Below are positions 33,734 to 43,019 of a stretch of DNA of 64,000 nt, piece after piece. The notes below the pieces were generated by a model. It saw nothing but the letters and a program-made list of their open reading frames with translations, did not search any database and had not been told where the DNA came from. The stretch is from contig CAWBVU010000006.1 of the NCBI GenBank assembly GCA_963792405.1, positions 248,001 through 312,000 on the forward strand. The letters run 5' to 3'. Every line of letters starts with the position of its first letter. The first letter of the stretch is position 1. Source of the DNA: SZUA-442 sp963792405 (lineage in GTDB: Bacteria; Actinomycetota; Acidimicrobiia; Spongiisociales; UBA5794). The position numbers and the translations under genes are program-made.

Positions 33734-36265
33734 ATGTCTTCTGTCGTATTCGCGCGCACGGAACGCCACCAGCTGGTCGGCCTCGTTCTGAGGATCCGGG
33801 CCGTCGTGTACGGCCTCGCGGGGGTATCGCTGCTGCTCATCACCTCGGTCGGCTTCGGATACCGCCTGATCGCTGCCGGCATCCTCCTCACCGCGGCCGT
33901 CGCGCCGTTCCTCGCACGGCTCGGTGGGCGCTACTCGGGTGTGCGGATATCGGCCACGATCGACGTCACCATGTCCTACGTCCTGTGGGCCGTGGTCCCC
34001 GAGAGCGCGGGCATCACCCTCGTGGCGACGATCTGGTCCGTCGGCGTCGTCGTCTTCTTCAGCAAGGGAGTCACGGCGTCACGGTTCGTCGTATTCACCA
34101 TTGCACTCGAGCTCTCGAAACTCGGATTCGTCGCCTTCGGCTCCGAGGTCATCGCGCTCGCCAGGCCCGAGGTCGCATGGCTCGTGGTCGGCAGAGCGAT
34201 CATCATCGCTGGGGCGTTCGCCGGCATGCGCTCCCTCGACCGATACCTCCGGAATGTGTCGGTCGCATCCGAGAAGGGATCGGAGCGCTACCAGCGGTTG
34301 ATGGACACCGCTCCGACAGCGTTCCTGGTGGTGTCGGGCGGAACGATCGCCTACGCGAACAGGGCGGCGGCGTCGCTCATCGGGGACACGCAGGCCTCGC
34401 TGTGTGCGTCGCCGTTCACCGACCATCTCGCAGGCGAGAGCGCATCGGCGCTGCTGGAGCGGATCGCCCGGGCTGAGGAGCGCCTCGAGCCTTCGGCGCT
34501 CGAAGGCGTCACTATGCGCACCGTCGGGGGTGACGACCTCATCGTCGATGTGGCCATCACCCCGATCGACTTCGACAGCGAACTCGCCGTCCAGATCGCC
34601 GTCCACGACGTGTCCGCCCAGCGGCGGGCCGAGACCGAGCTCCAGGAGACCAAGCTGAACTACCGCTCCTTCTTCGAGCGGATCCCCGTCGCCCTCTACC
34701 GGTCACGGCCCGGGGGCGAGATCATCCAGGCGAACCGGGCCCTCGTGGAGCTCCTCGGTGCACGATCCGAGGGCGAGCTCATCGGACGCGATGCGGGGTC
34801 GTTCTACGTCGAGGAGGCCGACCGTGACGCCCTGACCTCCATCCTCTCGAGCCAGCGCATCGTCGTGGGCTACGAGTCGAGGATGCGAAGGCTCGACGGT
34901 GTCGAGATCTGGGTGCGGGACACATCGAGGCTCATCGACACCGACATCGGCGATGTCTACGAGGGTGCCCTCGTCGATGTCACCGGGAGAAGGAACATCG
35001 AGGACGAGCTGTGGTCGAGGGCGATGCAGCAGGAAGCGGCCGCCTCGATCGGCCAGATCGCCCTCGAGGGTGACGACATCGCGGAGGTGATGCGCTCCGT
35101 GACCGAGACCGTCGGGAGGGTCCTCCACGCCGATGGCGCCGTGGTGCTCTCACGGGACCCGACGGGGACATTCCACATCCTCGGTCAGAGCATCGGCCTC
35201 GACATGGAGGTCGATGGGCTCGCCCGCCTCGCCGACCGCACCCACATGACGGCGGCCCCCGTCGTCCTGAGGACCAGATCAGAGGTCGACGCGACGGCGC
35301 CCGCACTCACCGCCGACGGGGTGGGTTCGGCGATCGCGATCATGATCCCTGGCAAGGACATCGACTTCGGCACCCTGTGCGTGATCTCCCGTTCGGAACG
35401 CGTCGCGACCTCCAACGACCTCAACTTCCTGCACGCGGTGTCGAACGTGCTCGCGGCGGCTCTCGACAGGGCGAGTGCATATGCCCGCCTCGAGGAGCTC
35501 CTGAGGTCGAAGGACGCCTTCGTCGCATCGGTCTCCCACGAGTTGCGAACCCCCCTCACCGTCGTGAGCGGCATGGCGATGGAACTCAATGAGCGCTGGC
35601 GCGACCTCGGCGAGGACGAGCTCGGAGAGTTCACCGCCATGCTCGTCGAGCAGAGCCAGGACATGGCAGACCTCATCGAGGACCTGCTCGTGGCTGCTCG
35701 TGCCAACATCGGGAGCGTGACCGTCGTGAGCGAGCCGATGGAGCTCGACCGGCAGGTTCGCAGCGTGCTGGCGAGTATCTCCGCACCCGAGGGCCGAACG
35801 TTGACGGCCGACCTCCATCCCGGCATCGTCGATGCCGATCCGATCAGGGTCCGCCAGATCGTGCGCAACCTGCTGACGAACGCCGTGAGGTACGGCGGTC
35901 CCAACATCCGGGTCGAGATGAGCGCCACGGCTGGGGCCCACGTCGTCGAGGTGATCGACGACGGTCACGGTATACCCCATGAGGATCAGGATCGCGTGTT
36001 CGTGGCCTACGAGCGTGCCCACCACACGAAGGGCCAACCCGAGTCGGTCGGCCTCGGCCTCACCGTGTCCCGAACACTCGCTGAAGCGATGGGTGGTTCG
36101 CTGACCTACCGGTTCGCTGACCGGTCGGTGTTCAGGCTCGAACTCCCTCGCGACGTGGAACGGGAACACGAGGCGACGAGACTCCGAGCGAGGAGGGTCG
36201 AGGCATCACCGAGGAGCGCCGTCGGCCTCGGCAGGATCGGTGTGGACCTCGGGGTCGTCGACTGA
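33734..36265 (+). CDS. Orphan membrane sensor histidine kinase (PAS-PAS-GAF-HisKA-HATPase)
   Basis: 843 residues. About six or seven N-terminal membrane helices (roughly 15-170), a first PAS (RYQRLMDTAPTAFLVVSGG), a second PAS (FFERIPVALYRSRPGGEIIQANR), a GAF-like domain (VTETVGRVLHADGAVVLSRD), then HisKA with phospho-acceptor His602 in VSHELRTPLT, and a HATPase with N box (IVRNLLTNAVRYGG), G1 (DDGHGIP) and G2 (GLGLTVSR). No response regulator is adjacent. The start may be ATG 33734 or GTG 33731; no ribosome binding site separates them. Confidence 0.88.
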   Translation: MSSVVFARTERHQLVGLVLRIRAVVYGLAGVSLLLITSVGFGYRLIAAGILLTAAVAPFLARLGGRYSGVRISATIDVTMSYVLWAVVPESAGITLVATIWSVGVVVFFSKGVTASRFVVFTIALELSKLGFVAFGSEVIALARPEVAWLVVGRAIIIAGAFAGMRSLDRYLRNVSVASEKGSERYQRLMDTAPTAFLVVSGGTIAYANRAAASLIGDTQASLCASPFTDHLAGESASALLERIARAEERLEPSALEGVTMRTVGGDDLIVDVAITPIDFDSELAVQIAVHDVSAQRRAETELQETKLNYRSFFERIPVALYRSRPGGEIIQANRALVELLGARSEGELIGRDAGSFYVEEADRDALTSILSSQRIVVGYESRMRRLDGVEIWVRDTSRLIDTDIGDVYEGALVDVTGRRNIEDELWSRAMQQEAAASIGQIALEGDDIAEVMRSVTETVGRVLHADGAVVLSRDPTGTFHILGQSIGLDMEVDGLARLADRTHMTAAPVVLRTRSEVDATAPALTADGVGSAIAIMIPGKDIDFGTLCVISRSERVATSNDLNFLHAVSNVLAAALDRASAYARLEELLRSKDAFVASVSHELRTPLTVVSGMAMELNERWRDLGEDELGEFTAMLVEQSQDMADLIEDLLVAARANIGSVTVVSEPMELDRQVRSVLASISAPEGRTLTADLHPGIVDADPIRVRQIVRNLLTNAVRYGGPNIRVEMSATAGAHVVEVIDDGHGIPHEDQDRVFVAYERAHHTKGQPESVGLGLTVSRTLAEAMGGSLTYRFADRSVFRLELPRDVEREHEATRLRARRVEASPRSAVGLGRIGVDLGVVD

Positions 36266-36277
36266 TCGTGGTGCGGC

Positions 36278-37867
36278 TCAGTCGCCAGCCACGTCGATGA
36301 TGAGGCGGCCCAGCTCCTCGATGCCCTCGACGGTGGCGCCGCCCAGGTCGACGGGGATGACCGTGCGACCTCGCTCGACGAGTGCCGACCTGTCACCTGT
36401 CGCCTGCGCGGCGACCAGCCGATTGAACGTGTAGTCGGTCTCGGGAACGGGAACCGTGGTGACGGGGTCGTCCACGATCTGGATGAACATGCCTCCGGCG
36501 GGTCCGCCCTTGTGCAGCTGGCCCGTCGAGTGGAGGAATCGCGGTCCGTAGCCGAGGGTGACGGGAGGCCCGAGCCGCTCCGTGAGTGCATTGCGGAGGC
36601 CAACCAAGGCGGCATCGACGGCGGCCCCGGGAGCGACGTACGCCTGGAGCCCGATGTACAGCGCCGCAGGGAGGTCGGCCGTGGCGATCAGCGTCCGCAG
36701 ATCGGGGTCGTCGAGCCGCATCGGCTCCACCCCTCCCGCTGGGAGGGAGCCGTCCATCGCACGATGCGCCAGGGATTTTGCGAGCTGGACGTCCGGTTGG
36801 TCGAACGGATGGATGCCCAGGATCCGTCCTGCCACCGCAGTCGCGACCTCCATGACGAACATGGTGGCGGCCACGTCGTACGGATCCTCGACCGTGATCG
36901 CGATGTCCGACTCCCGGTTCGGCCGTTCCCCGAATGACACCCTCACGACGTCGTCGATGTGCGACGGCATCGGGCCGCCGTCGACGGGGACGATCCCGCG
37001 TCCGTCCTTTCCGGTCGACTCGGCGATGAGCTGCTCGATCCAGATGGGGAGGCTCGCGACCGGACTCCCTGCGTCGAAGATGGCGATCCGTCGTCCCTCG
37101 GTCGCCGCCACCCCGAGGACCGCACCGATCATGAAGCCGGGATTCTCGGTGAGCGCGACGCCGCTCGCACACGCGTGGGCCGCCTCCCTCCCCGAGGCCA
37201 GGAGCGCCGCGACATCGGCGCCGGCGATGCCGGCGGGAACCAGCCCGAATGCGCTCAGCGCCGAGTACCGACCACCGACGGTCGGATCGGCGAGGAAGGT
37301 CGAGCGGAATCCCCTGGCCGATGCGATCTCGGCGAGGGACGATCCCGGATCGGTGACCGCGATGAAGTGATCCCCTGGCCTGTCGAGCTCCCTGGATGCC
37401 ACGTTCCAGAAGTGCTGGAACAGCGAGGTGGTCTCGAGGGTCGTCCCCGACTTCGATGAGACCACGTACCACGTCGTCGCCGGGGTGGTTGCGTCCGTGA
37501 CCGAGGCCACGGCATCGGGGTGCGTGGTGTCGATCACGGTGAGCGAGGGCGCCGAGTCGCCTCGTGGCAGTGTCGCGGCGAACACTTCGGGTGCGAGGCT
37601 CGATCCTCCCATGCCGCACAGGACCAGGTCGGTGATGCCGGAAGCGATGGCCTCGTCCGCCAATGCGCCGATCCTGCCGACGAGGTCCGTCGACGTCGTG
37701 GGCAGGTCGAGCCACCCGAGACGGTTGTCGATCTCCGGCCGTGGCGGGTCGAACCACACCGTCGGGTCCTTCTCCCACAACCTCCGGATCAGTCCTTCGG
37801 CCTCCCAGAGGGCCGCCGTCGAGGCGATGGCCCCGGTCCAGCCTCGGAACCCTACGTCGAGGGTCAT
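36278..37867 (-). CDS. pgi: Glucose-6-phosphate isomerase
   Basis: 529 residues. Interconverts glucose 6-phosphate and fructose 6-phosphate. Sugar-isomerase domains are visible: GITDLVLCGMGGSSLAPEVF, YVVSSKSGTTLETTS with the phosphate-binding SKSGTT, and the late RFLHSTGQLHKGGP. The sequence type is the one found in fused transaldolase-isomerase proteins rather than the classic E. coli form. Its ATG at 37867 overlaps the tal stop (ATGA), and the frame is open on through tal, so the start was set at the overlap and family homology. Confidence 0.9.
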   Translation of the reverse strand: MTLDVGFRGWTGAIASTAALWEAEGLIRRLWEKDPTVWFDPPRPEIDNRLGWLDLPTTSTDLVGRIGALADEAIASGITDLVLCGMGGSSLAPEVFAATLPRGDSAPSLTVIDTTHPDAVASVTDATTPATTWYVVSSKSGTTLETTSLFQHFWNVASRELDRPGDHFIAVTDPGSSLAEIASARGFRSTFLADPTVGGRYSALSAFGLVPAGIAGADVAALLASGREAAHACASGVALTENPGFMIGAVLGVAATEGRRIAIFDAGSPVASLPIWIEQLIAESTGKDGRGIVPVDGGPMPSHIDDVVRVSFGERPNRESDIAITVEDPYDVAATMFVMEVATAVAGRILGIHPFDQPDVQLAKSLAHRAMDGSLPAGGVEPMRLDDPDLRTLIATADLPAALYIGLQAYVAPGAAVDAALVGLRNALTERLGPPVTLGYGPRFLHSTGQLHKGGPAGGMFIQIVDDPVTTVPVPETDYTFNRLVAAQATGDRSALVERGRTVIPVDLGGATVEGIEELGRLIIDVAGD

Positions 37868-38949
37868 GCCCGGAGCCCTTCCTGTTTCTCGCTGATCGCC
37901 TCCAGGAGCGATTCGTACGCGTCGGAAAAGGCGGCGACGCCGTCGAACTGGAGCTTCGAGGTGACGGCGTCGTAGTCGACACCGAGGTCCGCGAGCGTCG
38001 AGATCGACGCGATCGCCTCGTCGGCGCCCGCGAGGAGGGAATCGGGGATCACCTCCCCGTGGTCCTCGAATGCCTCGATGGTCGCGGGTGGCGCCGTGTT
38101 GACCGTGTCGGGCCCGATCAACTCCTCCACGTACATCACGTCCCGATATGCCGGGTTCTTCGTCGACGTCGACGCCCACAGGACCCGCTGCGGCCTCGTG
38201 CCCCGTGACGCGAGGGGAGCGAATCCCGTCCCTTCGAAGAGCTCCCGGAACCGTCGGTACGCCGCCTTGGCGTTCGCAACCGCGATCGTCCCTTGCCGTT
38301 CGAGGGCCTCGGCGGTTCCGACGTGGGCCAGGGCGGCGTCGAATGCGGTATCGACCCTCGACACGAAGAAGGACGCCACCGAGGCGAGCGCGCCCGGATC
38401 GGCTGCGCGGGCTGCCCCTGCGAGGTACGCATTCGCCACGTGCTCGTAGTCGGTGAGAGAGAACATGAGCGTGGCGTTGATGTTGATCCCGGAGGCGATC
38501 AGCTCCTCGATCGCAGGTATGCCTGCGGCCGTCGCAGGCACCTTGATCATGAGGTTCGGCCGTGCCACCGTGCCCCAGAGCCTCACGGCGTCCGCGATGG
38601 TCCCCGCCGTGTCGTGCGCGAGCCGTGGCGATACTTCCAGGCTCACGTAGCCGTCGACCCCTGCGGTCGCCTCGTACACAGGGCGCAGGACGTCGGCCGC
38701 ATCGGTGATGTCGGCGACGGCGAGGGCGTCGAAGACCGCCTCGGGTGTGGCGCCGCCGAGATCGGCGATCTGGTCGTCGTACAGGTCGGTGCGGGCGATG
38801 GCCTGTTCGAAGATGGAAGGGTTGCTGGTGAGGCCGCGCACGCCCGACGCCACCAGCGCTGCCAGCGCACCGTCGCTGAGCATGTCTCGCCGGATGTAGT
38901 CGTACCAGACCGACTGGCCTGCGGCTGCGAGTTCGTCGAGTTTCGTCAT
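37864..38949 (-). CDS. tal: Transaldolase
   Basis: 361 residues. Moves a dihydroxyacetone unit in the non-oxidative pentose phosphate pathway. TSNPSIFEQA near residue 41, the Schiff-base Lys136 in LMIKVPAT, and RVLWASTSTKNPAY near 260 identify the longer transaldolase subtype of actinobacteria. It is 4-nt coupled to pgi, and in some bacteria these two are one polypeptide. galU lies 20 nt upstream in the same direction. Confidence 0.95.
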   Translation of the reverse strand: MTKLDELAAAGQSVWYDYIRRDMLSDGALAALVASGVRGLTSNPSIFEQAIARTDLYDDQIADLGGATPEAVFDALAVADITDAADVLRPVYEATAGVDGYVSLEVSPRLAHDTAGTIADAVRLWGTVARPNLMIKVPATAAGIPAIEELIASGININATLMFSLTDYEHVANAYLAGAARAADPGALASVASFFVSRVDTAFDAALAHVGTAEALERQGTIAVANAKAAYRRFRELFEGTGFAPLASRGTRPQRVLWASTSTKNPAYRDVMYVEELIGPDTVNTAPPATIEAFEDHGEVIPDSLLAGADEAIASISTLADLGVDYDAVTSKLQFDGVAAFSDAYESLLEAISEKQEGLRA

Positions 38950-38969
38950 CGATCCACTCCGTTGGGTCG

Positions 38970-39851
38970 TCAGTGTCCTTCGCCTGCGATGCGTTCCGCC
39001 GCGCGCCGCACCGTGGCGGCGAGGTCGGGTCGATCGTACGCAAGCTCGATCGTCGCCTCCAGGAATCCTTCGGGGGAACCGCAGTCGTAGCGCGTGCCGG
39101 TGGACCGCACGGCATGCAGGGGCGCCTCTCCGATGGACGCCTTGATGGCGTCGGTGAGTTGGATCTCTCCGCCTGCCCCGGACTCGATGCGTCCGAGAAG
39201 GTCCATCACGCCGGGCTCGAGGACGTACCTGCCGATCAGCGCGAGGTTCGATGGCGCCTCGCCCGGCGGCGGCTTCTCGACGAGGGACGACACCTCGATC
39301 ACGCCATTCGCCTCCGACCGTGGGTCGATGATCCCGTACCGGTCCGTCGTGGTGGGGTCGACCTCATCGACGAGGACGACGTTGCCGCCGAGCTCGTGGT
39401 GGACGTCGATGAGGTGCCTGAGGGTCGGTTCGCCGCCCACGATCAGCTCATCCGCGAGGAGGACGGCAAAGGGGTCGTCGCCGATCAGGTTGCGTGCGCA
39501 CCACACCGCATGGCCGAGCCCGAGGGGCTCCATCTGTCGGACGAACGCGAACTGTCCCGGGTCCGCGGGCCGGAGTGAGGCGAGGAACTCGGCGATGTCG
39601 AGGCGACCCTTGTCGATGAGCTCGCGTTCGAGCTCATAGCTCACGTCGAAGTAGTCCTCGATCGCTGCGTGGCCCCTGCCGGTGACGAACACGAAGGACT
39701 CGATACCGGACGCGAGGGCTTCGTCGACGGCGTACTGGATCAGCGGTCGATCGACGACGGGGAGGAGCACCTTCGGCATCGCCTTCGTCGCGGGGAGGAA
39801 CCTCGTCCCGAACCCGGCCACCGGGAACACAGCGGTGCGGACGCGTCCCAT
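38970..39851 (-). CDS. galU: UTP-glucose-1-phosphate uridylyltransferase
   Basis: 293 residues. Makes UDP-glucose for envelope polysaccharides and storage. The nucleotidyltransferase motif FPVAGFGTRFLPATKAMPKVLLPV, the LGLGHAVWCAR loop, and VEKPPPGEAPSNLALIGRYVL are typical of GalU. The ATG shares its A with the bcp stop (TGATG), showing close coupling. In many actinobacteria galU neighbours moeA and sepX; here it lies some 35 kb away. Confidence 0.95.
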   Translation of the reverse strand: MGRVRTAVFPVAGFGTRFLPATKAMPKVLLPVVDRPLIQYAVDEALASGIESFVFVTGRGHAAIEDYFDVSYELERELIDKGRLDIAEFLASLRPADPGQFAFVRQMEPLGLGHAVWCARNLIGDDPFAVLLADELIVGGEPTLRHLIDVHHELGGNVVLVDEVDPTTTDRYGIIDPRSEANGVIEVSSLVEKPPPGEAPSNLALIGRYVLEPGVMDLLGRIESGAGGEIQLTDAIKASIGEAPLHAVRSTGTRYDCGSPEGFLEATIELAYDRPDLAATVRRAAERIAGEGH

Positions 39852-40330
39852 CAGGCGCTCAGTGAGCCGGCGACGCGTTCGGCGTGGCCCTTCGCTCGCA
39901 CGTTGTAGAGCGCCTGCTCGATGGTGCCGTCCGCACCGATGAGGAACGTGGATCTGATGATGCCCTCGTACTCCTTGCCGTAGTTCTTCTTCACACCGTA
40001 GGCGCCGAACGCCTTGGCGATCGTGTGGTCAGGATCGGAGATGAGGTCGAAGGGGAGCTCGTACTCCTCCCGGAAGTCCGCGAGCTTGTCCGGTGTGTCG
40101 GGGGACACTCCGATGATGTCGTAGCCGGCGGCGGTGAAGGTCTGGTAGCGGTCCCTGAAGTCGCACGACTCCGTCGTGCATCCCGGCGTGAAGGCCCTCG
40201 GGTAGAAGTACACGACGAGTGGGGAGCCCGCGAACTCCTTCGACGACCGGAGGGTCCCGGATTGATCCCTGCCGCTGAAGGAGGGCGTCGTCGACCCGGG
40301 TTCGAGGCGTGTGGTGGCATCGGAGCTCAT
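39851..40330 (-). CDS. bcp: Thioredoxin-dependent peroxiredoxin, BCP/PrxQ type
   Basis: 159 residues. Reduces hydroperoxides. FTPGCTTESCDFRD holds the peroxidatic Cys51 and the resolving Cys56, spaced as in atypical two-Cys PrxQ enzymes; GVSPDTPDKLADF and a typical C-terminal domain follow. It lies 9 nt after rlmN and overlaps galU by one base, so it is part of the same operon. Confidence 0.94.
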   Translation of the reverse strand: MSSDATTRLEPGSTTPSFSGRDQSGTLRSSKEFAGSPLVVYFYPRAFTPGCTTESCDFRDRYQTFTAAGYDIIGVSPDTPDKLADFREEYELPFDLISDPDHTIAKAFGAYGVKKNYGKEYEGIIRSTFLIGADGTIEQALYNVRAKGHAERVAGSLSA

Positions 40331-40339
40331 GGGCGCAGG

Positions 40340-41377
40340 CTACCCGTCTCCGAGCGTCGCGGAACGGACGCGTAGCTGGCCACAGGCGGCGTCGATGTCC
40401 TGGCCACGGGTGTCCCTCAGCGTCACGTTGGCGCCCTCCCTCCGCAGCGTGCCGATGAACCGTCGGACACGGTCGCCATCGGGGGCGCGGTCGATGCTCA
40501 GCGGCGTGGGGTTGAGGGCGATGACGTTCACGTGCGCGTGGATCCGGCGTGCGATGCGGGCGAGCCCGATCGCCTCCTCGTCGGAGTCGTTCTCCCCGTC
40601 GATGAGCGTCCATTCGAGGGAGACGCGCCGACCCTTCCTCGCGTAGTACTCGCCTGCGACGTCGATCACCTCGTCGATGGGATAGCGATCGTTGATGGGG
40701 ACGAGCCTCGAACGTTCCGACGGAATCGTCGAATGGAGGCTGACCGCGAGGTTCACGGGCCACGGTTCGTCGATGAGCTTCCGCATCCCGGGGACGAACC
40801 CGACCGTCGACACCGTGATGGATCGTGCCGACATTCCCATCTCGTCGATCATCCGCCGGATGGACTCGATCGTGTTCGTGTAGTTCGCGAGTGGCTCGCC
40901 CATGCCCATGAACACCACGTTGGTGACACGCTGTGGGCTGTGGGGCATGCGCGTCCGTGTGAGGTGGGCATTGGCGTAGGCCACCTGGGCGACGATCTCG
41001 CCTGCGTCGAGGTGCCGGTCGAAGCCGAACTGTCCGGTGGCGCAGAACGTGCAGCCCATCGCGCACCCGACCTGGCTCGAGATGCACAGCGTGGTGCGGC
41101 TGCGGTATCCCATCAGGACGGTCTCGATGGGTTCACCGTCGGTGCAGCGGAGGAGCCACTTGATCGTCTCCCGGTTGTCCGACTCCTGCACGATGTCGAC
41201 GGTGAACGGCCAGAGCCGGTCTCGGAGCGACTCCCTCAGCCCGGCGGGGAGGTTCGTCATGAGGTCCGTCTCGAGGACGGGGTGGCGGTACAGCCACTCA
41301 CGGAGCTGGTCCCGCCGGAAGTCCGGCTCGCCCTCGAGGAGGTCTCCGAGTCGGTCAGGCTCGGTCAGATAGAGCAC
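40340..41377 (-). CDS. rlmN: 23S rRNA (adenine-C2) methyltransferase RlmN
   Basis: 345 residues. Radical-SAM enzyme that methylates A2503 of 23S rRNA and an adenine in some tRNAs. The C-x3-C-x2-C cluster motif (Cys105, 109, 112, CAMGCTFC), the GEPLANY motif, and the C-terminal methyl-carrier Cys in AACGQLR are all present. The start is GTG, 6 nt after the stop of the helix-hairpin-helix gene, so it is co-transcribed. Confidence 0.95.
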   Translation of the reverse strand: MLYLTEPDRLGDLLEGEPDFRRDQLREWLYRHPVLETDLMTNLPAGLRESLRDRLWPFTVDIVQESDNRETIKWLLRCTDGEPIETVLMGYRSRTTLCISSQVGCAMGCTFCATGQFGFDRHLDAGEIVAQVAYANAHLTRTRMPHSPQRVTNVVFMGMGEPLANYTNTIESIRRMIDEMGMSARSITVSTVGFVPGMRKLIDEPWPVNLAVSLHSTIPSERSRLVPINDRYPIDEVIDVAGEYYARKGRRVSLEWTLIDGENDSDEEAIGLARIARRIHAHVNVIALNPTPLSIDRAPDGDRVRRFIGTLRREGANVTLRDTRGQDIDAACGQLRVRSATLGDG

Positions 41378-41383
41378 ACCGAC

Positions 41384-41731
41384 TCAGGAGAGCGTCTTGG
41401 CCGACGCGATCCACCGTGCCGCCGTGGCCTCGGCCACGCCGACGTCCTCGGCGAGCGCGGCCGGATCCGCCTTGGCGACCGCGGCGATGCTCGTGATCCC
41501 CGCCTCGATGAGTCGTTCCGACATCACGGGCCCGACGCCCTTGATCGCCGTCAGGTCCGCTCGGTCGCCAGCGGCTGCCGGCGTGGGTCCGGGAGCGTCC
41601 CTGAACCTCGGCGGCGGCTCGTCGTGGATCTCGGGCGAGGGGAGGAGGCGGTCACGCATCGCCCACGCGGCTGCGGCGAGGCCGGCGACGACTCCTGCGA
41701 TTCGGATCAGGTTCTTGGCTGTGTGGTTCAC
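41384..41731 (-). CDS. Membrane-anchored helix-hairpin-helix protein
   Basis: 115 residues. One N-terminal membrane helix (about 8-22, IAGVVAGLAAAAWAM) and a C-terminal helix-hairpin-helix segment: DLTAIKGVGPVMSERLIEAGITSIAAVAKADPAALAEDVGV. This resembles the DUF4332/HhH domains often fused to membrane or ribosomal-L21-like proteins; DNA binding is possible. The GTG start at 41731 is decided by TAGAAT 7 nt upstream. The gene therefore has its own leaderless transcript, although it lies 10 nt after the lytic transglycosylase stop. Confidence 0.65.
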   Translation of the reverse strand: MNHTAKNLIRIAGVVAGLAAAAWAMRDRLLPSPEIHDEPPPRFRDAPGPTPAAAGDRADLTAIKGVGPVMSERLIEAGITSIAAVAKADPAALAEDVGVAEATAARWIASAKTLS

Positions 41732-41738
41732 GAGGGCG

Positions 41739-41744
41739 ATTCTA
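41739..41744 (-). promoter_or_regulatory. -10 hexamer TAGAAT of leaderless HhH gene
   Basis: Minus strand: TAGAAT, 7 nt, GTG at 41731. It overlaps the last codon of the gene before, marking an internal promoter inside the operon. Confidence 0.5.
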
Positions 41745-42851
41745 CGAGGGGTCGGGACTCTGGCAGGAACCATAGAACGCGGTGAACTGCCCGTTGGACT
41801 TCCAGGGACTCCACCAGTCACCCGTCGTGCGGTCGTAGTAGCTCGCGAGCCACGCACCCGCGGCGATGTTGGCCTCGCCGTTGTGTGGTGTGGCGACCAG
41901 CCCGTCGCCGTCGACGAAGCCCGCGCCCTTCGCCCGAGCGTGCCAGTACTTGGAGAGGTGCTGCATGAGCCCCTCTGCGCTCGACGAGCTGTTGTAGGCC
42001 GTCGGGTCGCCCCCGGACTCGCGCTTGATGATGCCGAGGACGCAGTCGACGCGCTCGGCGGGGAAGTACGCGGCGACGGTCGATCGCCAGCTCTCGACGT
42101 CGCGCTTGCCCGCCTGGTCGGCCGGCCACAAGGGAGACCACTTGGGTGCGGCGGGGGCCGTCGTGGTCGGCGCGGAGTCCGACCTCGCCGTCGTCGTGGT
42201 GGTGGTGGACGGTGCCTTCGTCGTCGTCGTGGTGCTCGGTGCCTCGTAGTACACGACGATGCGCTCGGTGGTCGAGTTGCCGGCATCGTCGGTCGCGGTG
42301 AAGGAGGCGCCGTTCGGGCCCGCGACGACCACGAGGCGGATCGTCCAGGTGCCGTCGTCATCGACGTCGGCTTCGTATGGGCCCGAGGCCACCGAGGCGC
42401 CGGGCTCGGTGCGTCCCTTGAAGGTCACGATGCGGTCGTCGACCGTGGACTCGTCGTCGGGGGAGGTGATCGAGAGGGCAGGCGGCGTCGTGTCGGCGGG
42501 CGGTGCCGGCGCAGCCGACTGCGAGGCGGGGGCGGGTGTGGTGGTGACCTCGACCACCGCTTCCGTCGTGGTGGTCGGCTCGGCCGCATCGTCGCTCGCC
42601 GTCGTCGTGGATTCGGCGGCCGTGGTGGGCTGGGCGGTCGTGGTGGCCGTTCGGCTCTCGGCGTCGGACACGCGGAGGGCGAGGATGGCAGAGGCCACTC
42701 GTGCCGATGCGTTGGGGACCTCCGACGCCGAGGAGGAGGTCGTCACGGGTTCGCTCGCCGTCTGGGACGGTGAGAACGCGGCGAAACCGACCACGGCCAC
42801 GAGGGCGATGATGAGGAAGCCGGCGTATGCGAGCGGTATCCGAGGTTTCAC
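41742..42851 (-). CDS. Secreted lytic transglycosylase (SLT) with Ig-like domain
   Basis: 369 residues. An N-terminal membrane or signal segment (LAYAGFLIIALVAVVGFAAF), a long Thr-rich linker, an Ig-like domain (PPALSITSPDDESTVDDRIV to YYEAPS), another Thr-rich linker, and an SLT domain with the catalytic Glu in IIKRESGGDP and later AEGLMQHLSKYW. It should cleave glycan strands of peptidoglycan. The start is GTG with GGAG upstream. An about 110-nt leader separates it from the TATAGCCT promoter and contains a possible short leader ORF. Confidence 0.85.
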   Translation of the reverse strand: MKPRIPLAYAGFLIIALVAVVGFAAFSPSQTASEPVTTSSSASEVPNASARVASAILALRVSDAESRTATTTAQPTTAAESTTTASDDAAEPTTTTEAVVEVTTTPAPASQSAAPAPPADTTPPALSITSPDDESTVDDRIVTFKGRTEPGASVASGPYEADVDDDGTWTIRLVVVAGPNGASFTATDDAGNSTTERIVVYYEAPSTTTTTKAPSTTTTTTARSDSAPTTTAPAAPKWSPLWPADQAGKRDVESWRSTVAAYFPAERVDCVLGIIKRESGGDPTAYNSSSSAEGLMQHLSKYWHARAKGAGFVDGDGLVATPHNGEANIAAGAWLASYYDRTTGDWWSPWKSNGQFTAFYGSCQSPDPS

Positions 42852-42925
42852 TTGGCTCCGCAGTGCTCGCGGTTCGTGTCCATGCGAAGCTCGACCTCGC
42901 GATCGGGTGGCTTGGGAGCGTGCAC
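42848..42925 (-). CDS. Possible 25-residue leader peptide
   Basis: A short frame from GTG 42925 to TGA 42848, ending in the GTGA that also begins the lytic transglycosylase gene. It encodes a polar peptide ending REHCGAK. There is no strong ribosome binding site, but an in-frame ATG at 42883 offers a shorter form. It could couple translation; it may also be chance. Confidence 0.25.
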   Translation of the reverse strand: MHAPKPPDREVELRMDTNREHCGAK

Positions 42926-43019
42926 CAGCGCGGTCCGTCCCTGTTCTTCGCGACCCGCAGGCTATAGCGCGCGTTCGGCTAGAGCAACCCGAAGTCTGGA
43001 AGGATCTGCCATATCTCGG

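Noticed and set aside
37868..39115. Upstream extension of the pgi frame through tal
   Set aside because: The frame is open, but the translation is a shadow of tal. A start overlapping the tal stop and family length set the gene at 37867.
42121..42720. Tandem DNA repeats in the Thr-rich linkers
   Set aside because: These are repeated Thr codons of a coding linker in the lytic transglycosylase, not an independent repeat or CRISPR array.
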